From NCBI GenBank assembly GCA_000697335.1, contig JNEM01007117.1:1-21072 (forward strand): DNA of 21,072 nucleotides. The letters are read 5' to 3'. Positions 19,386-21,072 of the stretch are shown piece after piece; the first letter of the stretch is position 1; every line of letters begins with the position of its first letter. The notes beneath the pieces are model-generated. The model was not told the DNA's origin and made no database searches. It saw only the letters and a list, made by a program, of their open reading frames with translations. The DNA comes from Conidiobolus incongruus B7586 (taxonomy: Eukaryota; Entomophthoromycota; Entomophthoromycetes; Entomophthorales; Conidiobolaceae). The position numbers and the translations under genes are program-made.

Positions 19386-19718
19386 TGCCACGAGCCAGAT
19401 GACTCCCTTCTACCCGATTATTTTTACATCAGCCTAATGTTAAAGTCATTTTCTCCTCACATACCATCTGCTCCCGCTCTATCTTTTAATTGGGTGATGA
19501 TGCAAGTCATCGAAGTATCTCATTAATCACCTTACCCAACTCACTCTATATAAAACCCAGAATTAGAGCTATCTTCAAACGAACGAGCTCGATCTGGGTC
19601 ATTCCAGTTATCTGACTTAAACCAATAAACCCCCTTCTCCCTAACACTTACTTGGAATTCTCCCGATCTCTCTCTTTTATTTAAACTACTCTGGACACGG
19701 CTTCCCCAGGACGTGTTA
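19386..19718 (+). mobile_element. Solo LTR fossil, probably Ty3/gypsy-like
   Basis: A block of about 333 bp with distinct base composition starts TGCCACG and ends CGTGTTA, a short inverted terminal pair with a CACG/CGTG core as in many fungal gypsy LTRs. It reads like an LTR in the plus direction: a U3-type region, the core promoter TATATAAAA at 19547-19555, the polyadenylation signal AATAAA at 19624-19629, then a pyrimidine-rich U5-like segment. No internal retroelement coding region lies on either side, so it would be a solo LTR left by recombination. Both ends meet AT repeats, so a target-site duplication cannot be judged. It appears old to moderately old and non-functional. The family is inferred. 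Confidence 0.55.
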
Positions 19719-19743
19719 ATATATATATATATATATATATATA
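19719..19743. repeat. (AT)n microsatellite at the right edge of the LTR fossil
   Basis: A perfect AT dinucleotide tract; a shorter AT tract lies on the other side at about 19375-19384. The element may have inserted into an AT repeat. Confidence 0.9.
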
Positions 19744-20559
19744 GTTATGGAAAATTTATAATAACTTATCAATATACATATTAAATTTTGAATATTATAA
19801 TTATGATAATATATTTATTTGCTTTTTTTTAATTTTTGTATTTTTTTACTTGGATAATATATCAAAAGAAATTGTAAACTGGTTGAAAATTTCAGTATAT
19901 ATATATATATATATATATTCTATTATCAAAATATTATAATTGAACTATTTTTCAGTTTGTTTATAGAATTATTTGGATATGACATAAAAATAAATTAAAC
20001 AACCACAATTAATATTTGTCAGGTTTTTCGTAGAAATAAATTAAATTCTCCAATAAATCCACTTCTTTTTGTGTATACAGAATTTACTATTGGTAATTGA
20101 TTCAATATTCATAATTAGAACCTTTCCAATTTTATAGATAATAAAATGATTATAATATACAAAACTTAATTTCAATTGATACATGATTCACATAAGATAT
20201 TGTAAATTTTATAATATTAAATCAATGAGTTATTATATATTTATTTTAAGTTTTGTTTTTGAATTCTTAATTATTAATAAGTATTTTATTAATTAATTTA
20301 TTATATCAAGTAAATCTTTCATTTTCAAAAATAAATTTTTCAATTTTAATAAATTATATTAATAACAATCATAAGATAAATATATTTTCAGAATTATTCT
20401 CATTAAACTTGATTTTAATTCAAAATAATAAGTTAAACAATTGAGTGGTTTTAATTTTATATAGTATATAAAATCAATATTCTTCTCTACTACTGATCAA
20501 ACATATTATTTGTCAAAGATTTCAACAGTTTATAATAATTAATTCCATCAATATTAAAT
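19744..20559. other. AT-rich upstream region of the right GH5 gene
   Basis: No gene seen. It contains a second AT microsatellite at 19896-19918. No element obviously shared with the promoter side of the left paralogue was noticed by eye. Confidence 0.6.
19896..19918. repeat. (AT)n microsatellite
   Basis: A perfect AT dinucleotide tract of about 11 units in the upstream region of the right GH5 gene. Confidence 0.9.
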
Positions 20560-21072
20560 ATGAATAAACCAGAAAGTTTAGATACTATTCCTACTCTCTC
20601 AATATCAGGTGCTCATTTTACAGACACTGATACAAACAATAACCTATATTTCAGATGTATTAACTTTAGTGGTATTTCTAAACTGCCTAAAGGTTGGGCT
20701 TCTCATATCAAAGAAGGCGTTTTCGACTATGAAAAAATTAGTTTTGTAGATCGTCCTATCTCTCTAGAAGAAGCTGATAGTCACTTAAGTCGATTAAGCT
20801 ATTGGGGATTTAATGTACTAAGGTTGCTTGTTGTTTGGGAAGCTTTGGAGCCTCTTGGCCCGTAAGTATTTTAGTCAATAGTTTGTTCTGTATAGTAATT
20901 ATATATTATTTAGAGGCCATTATGATGAAGAGTTCATTGACTATTTGGTCAAATTAATTAAAATTATTAAAAAGCATAATATGAAAGTTTGGATAGATCC
21001 CCATCAGGATGTATGGTCGAGATTTAGTGGTGGTAGCGGTCATCCAGTTTGGACTTTTTACTTAGCAGGTCT
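20560..21072 (+). CDS. Second GH5 steryl beta-glucosidase paralogue, 5' part only
   Basis: The exons are 20560-20861 and 20914 onward, cut by the window edge. The 52-nt intron (donor GTAAGT, acceptor TTTAG) sits at the same Pro codon and in the same phase as in the left paralogue, and exon 1 is exactly as long (302 nt). Of the first 101 residues 81 are identical between the copies; in the visible start of exon 2, 47 of 53 are. Landmarks FRCINFSGISKLPKGW, RLLVVWEALEP and WIDPHQDVWSRFSGGSG are intact. The N-terminal 30 residues vary most. The catalytic Glu residues lie beyond the window, so activity cannot be judged. Everything visible looks intact and the reading frame is clean. The gene faces away from its paralogue, with 3.3 kb between the start codons. 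Confidence 0.92.

Noticed and set aside
1-21072. CRISPR array, prophage, toxin-antitoxin or other prokaryotic-type system
   Set aside because: Introns, eukaryotic tRNAs without encoded CCA, and eukaryotic gene families throughout; no regularly spaced repeats or phage genes were seen.

Overview
The window looks like nuclear DNA from an early-diverging, very AT-rich fungus. Coding exons are moderately GC-rich and sit in long A+T-dominated spacers. Introns are mostly 48-63 nt, with GT..AG ends and TACTAAC-like branch points. The clearest lineage clue is a pair of fungal sterylglucosidase-type GH5 genes (yeast Egh1 / Cryptococcus EGCrP2 family). An Entomophthoromycotina-like (Conidiobolus-type) genome is a plausible guess. 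The lineage is inferred from composition and gene families, not proven.

Layout, left to right. 1-876 (-): ribosomal protein eL19, three exons, 3' end outside the window. 1961-2257 (+): an unrecognised reading frame interrupted once, probably a gene relic. 3866-5176 (-): a leucine-rich-repeat protein with a myristoylation-type N-terminus and a Cys/His C-terminal module, with a CCAAT-box cluster upstream. 7179-7590 (+): a small three-exon YjdJ/NATD1-like acetyltransferase. 7674-7744 (+): tRNA-Gly(GCC), abutted by a perfect small hairpin. 8252-9256 (+): an intronless ankyrin-repeat protein. 9846-10254 (+): a short, apparently decayed membrane-protein gene. 12351-12975 (+): dUTPase, three exons, with cell-cycle-type promoter motifs. 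13590-14083 (+): a tandem, intron-bearing dUTPase pseudogene. 14826-14898 (+): tRNA-Phe(GAA). 15075-17275 (-) and 20560-end (+): two GH5 sterylglucosidase paralogues in head-to-head orientation. 19386-19718: a fossil solo LTR, probably Ty3/gypsy-like, between those two paralogues.

The genes do not form one pathway. They look like an ordinary set of independently transcribed eukaryotic genes: translation (eL19, two tRNAs), nucleotide-pool sanitation (dUTPase), sterol-glucoside turnover (GH5 pair) and repeat-protein scaffolds (LRR, ankyrin). The most informative structure is local duplication: a tandem dUTPase copy that died with its introns in place, and an inverted GH5 pair in which both copies keep the same exon length and intron phase over the visible part. 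I see no defence system, CRISPR array, prophage or biosynthetic cluster. I found no convincing wholly new system; the points most worth a second look are listed as findings.
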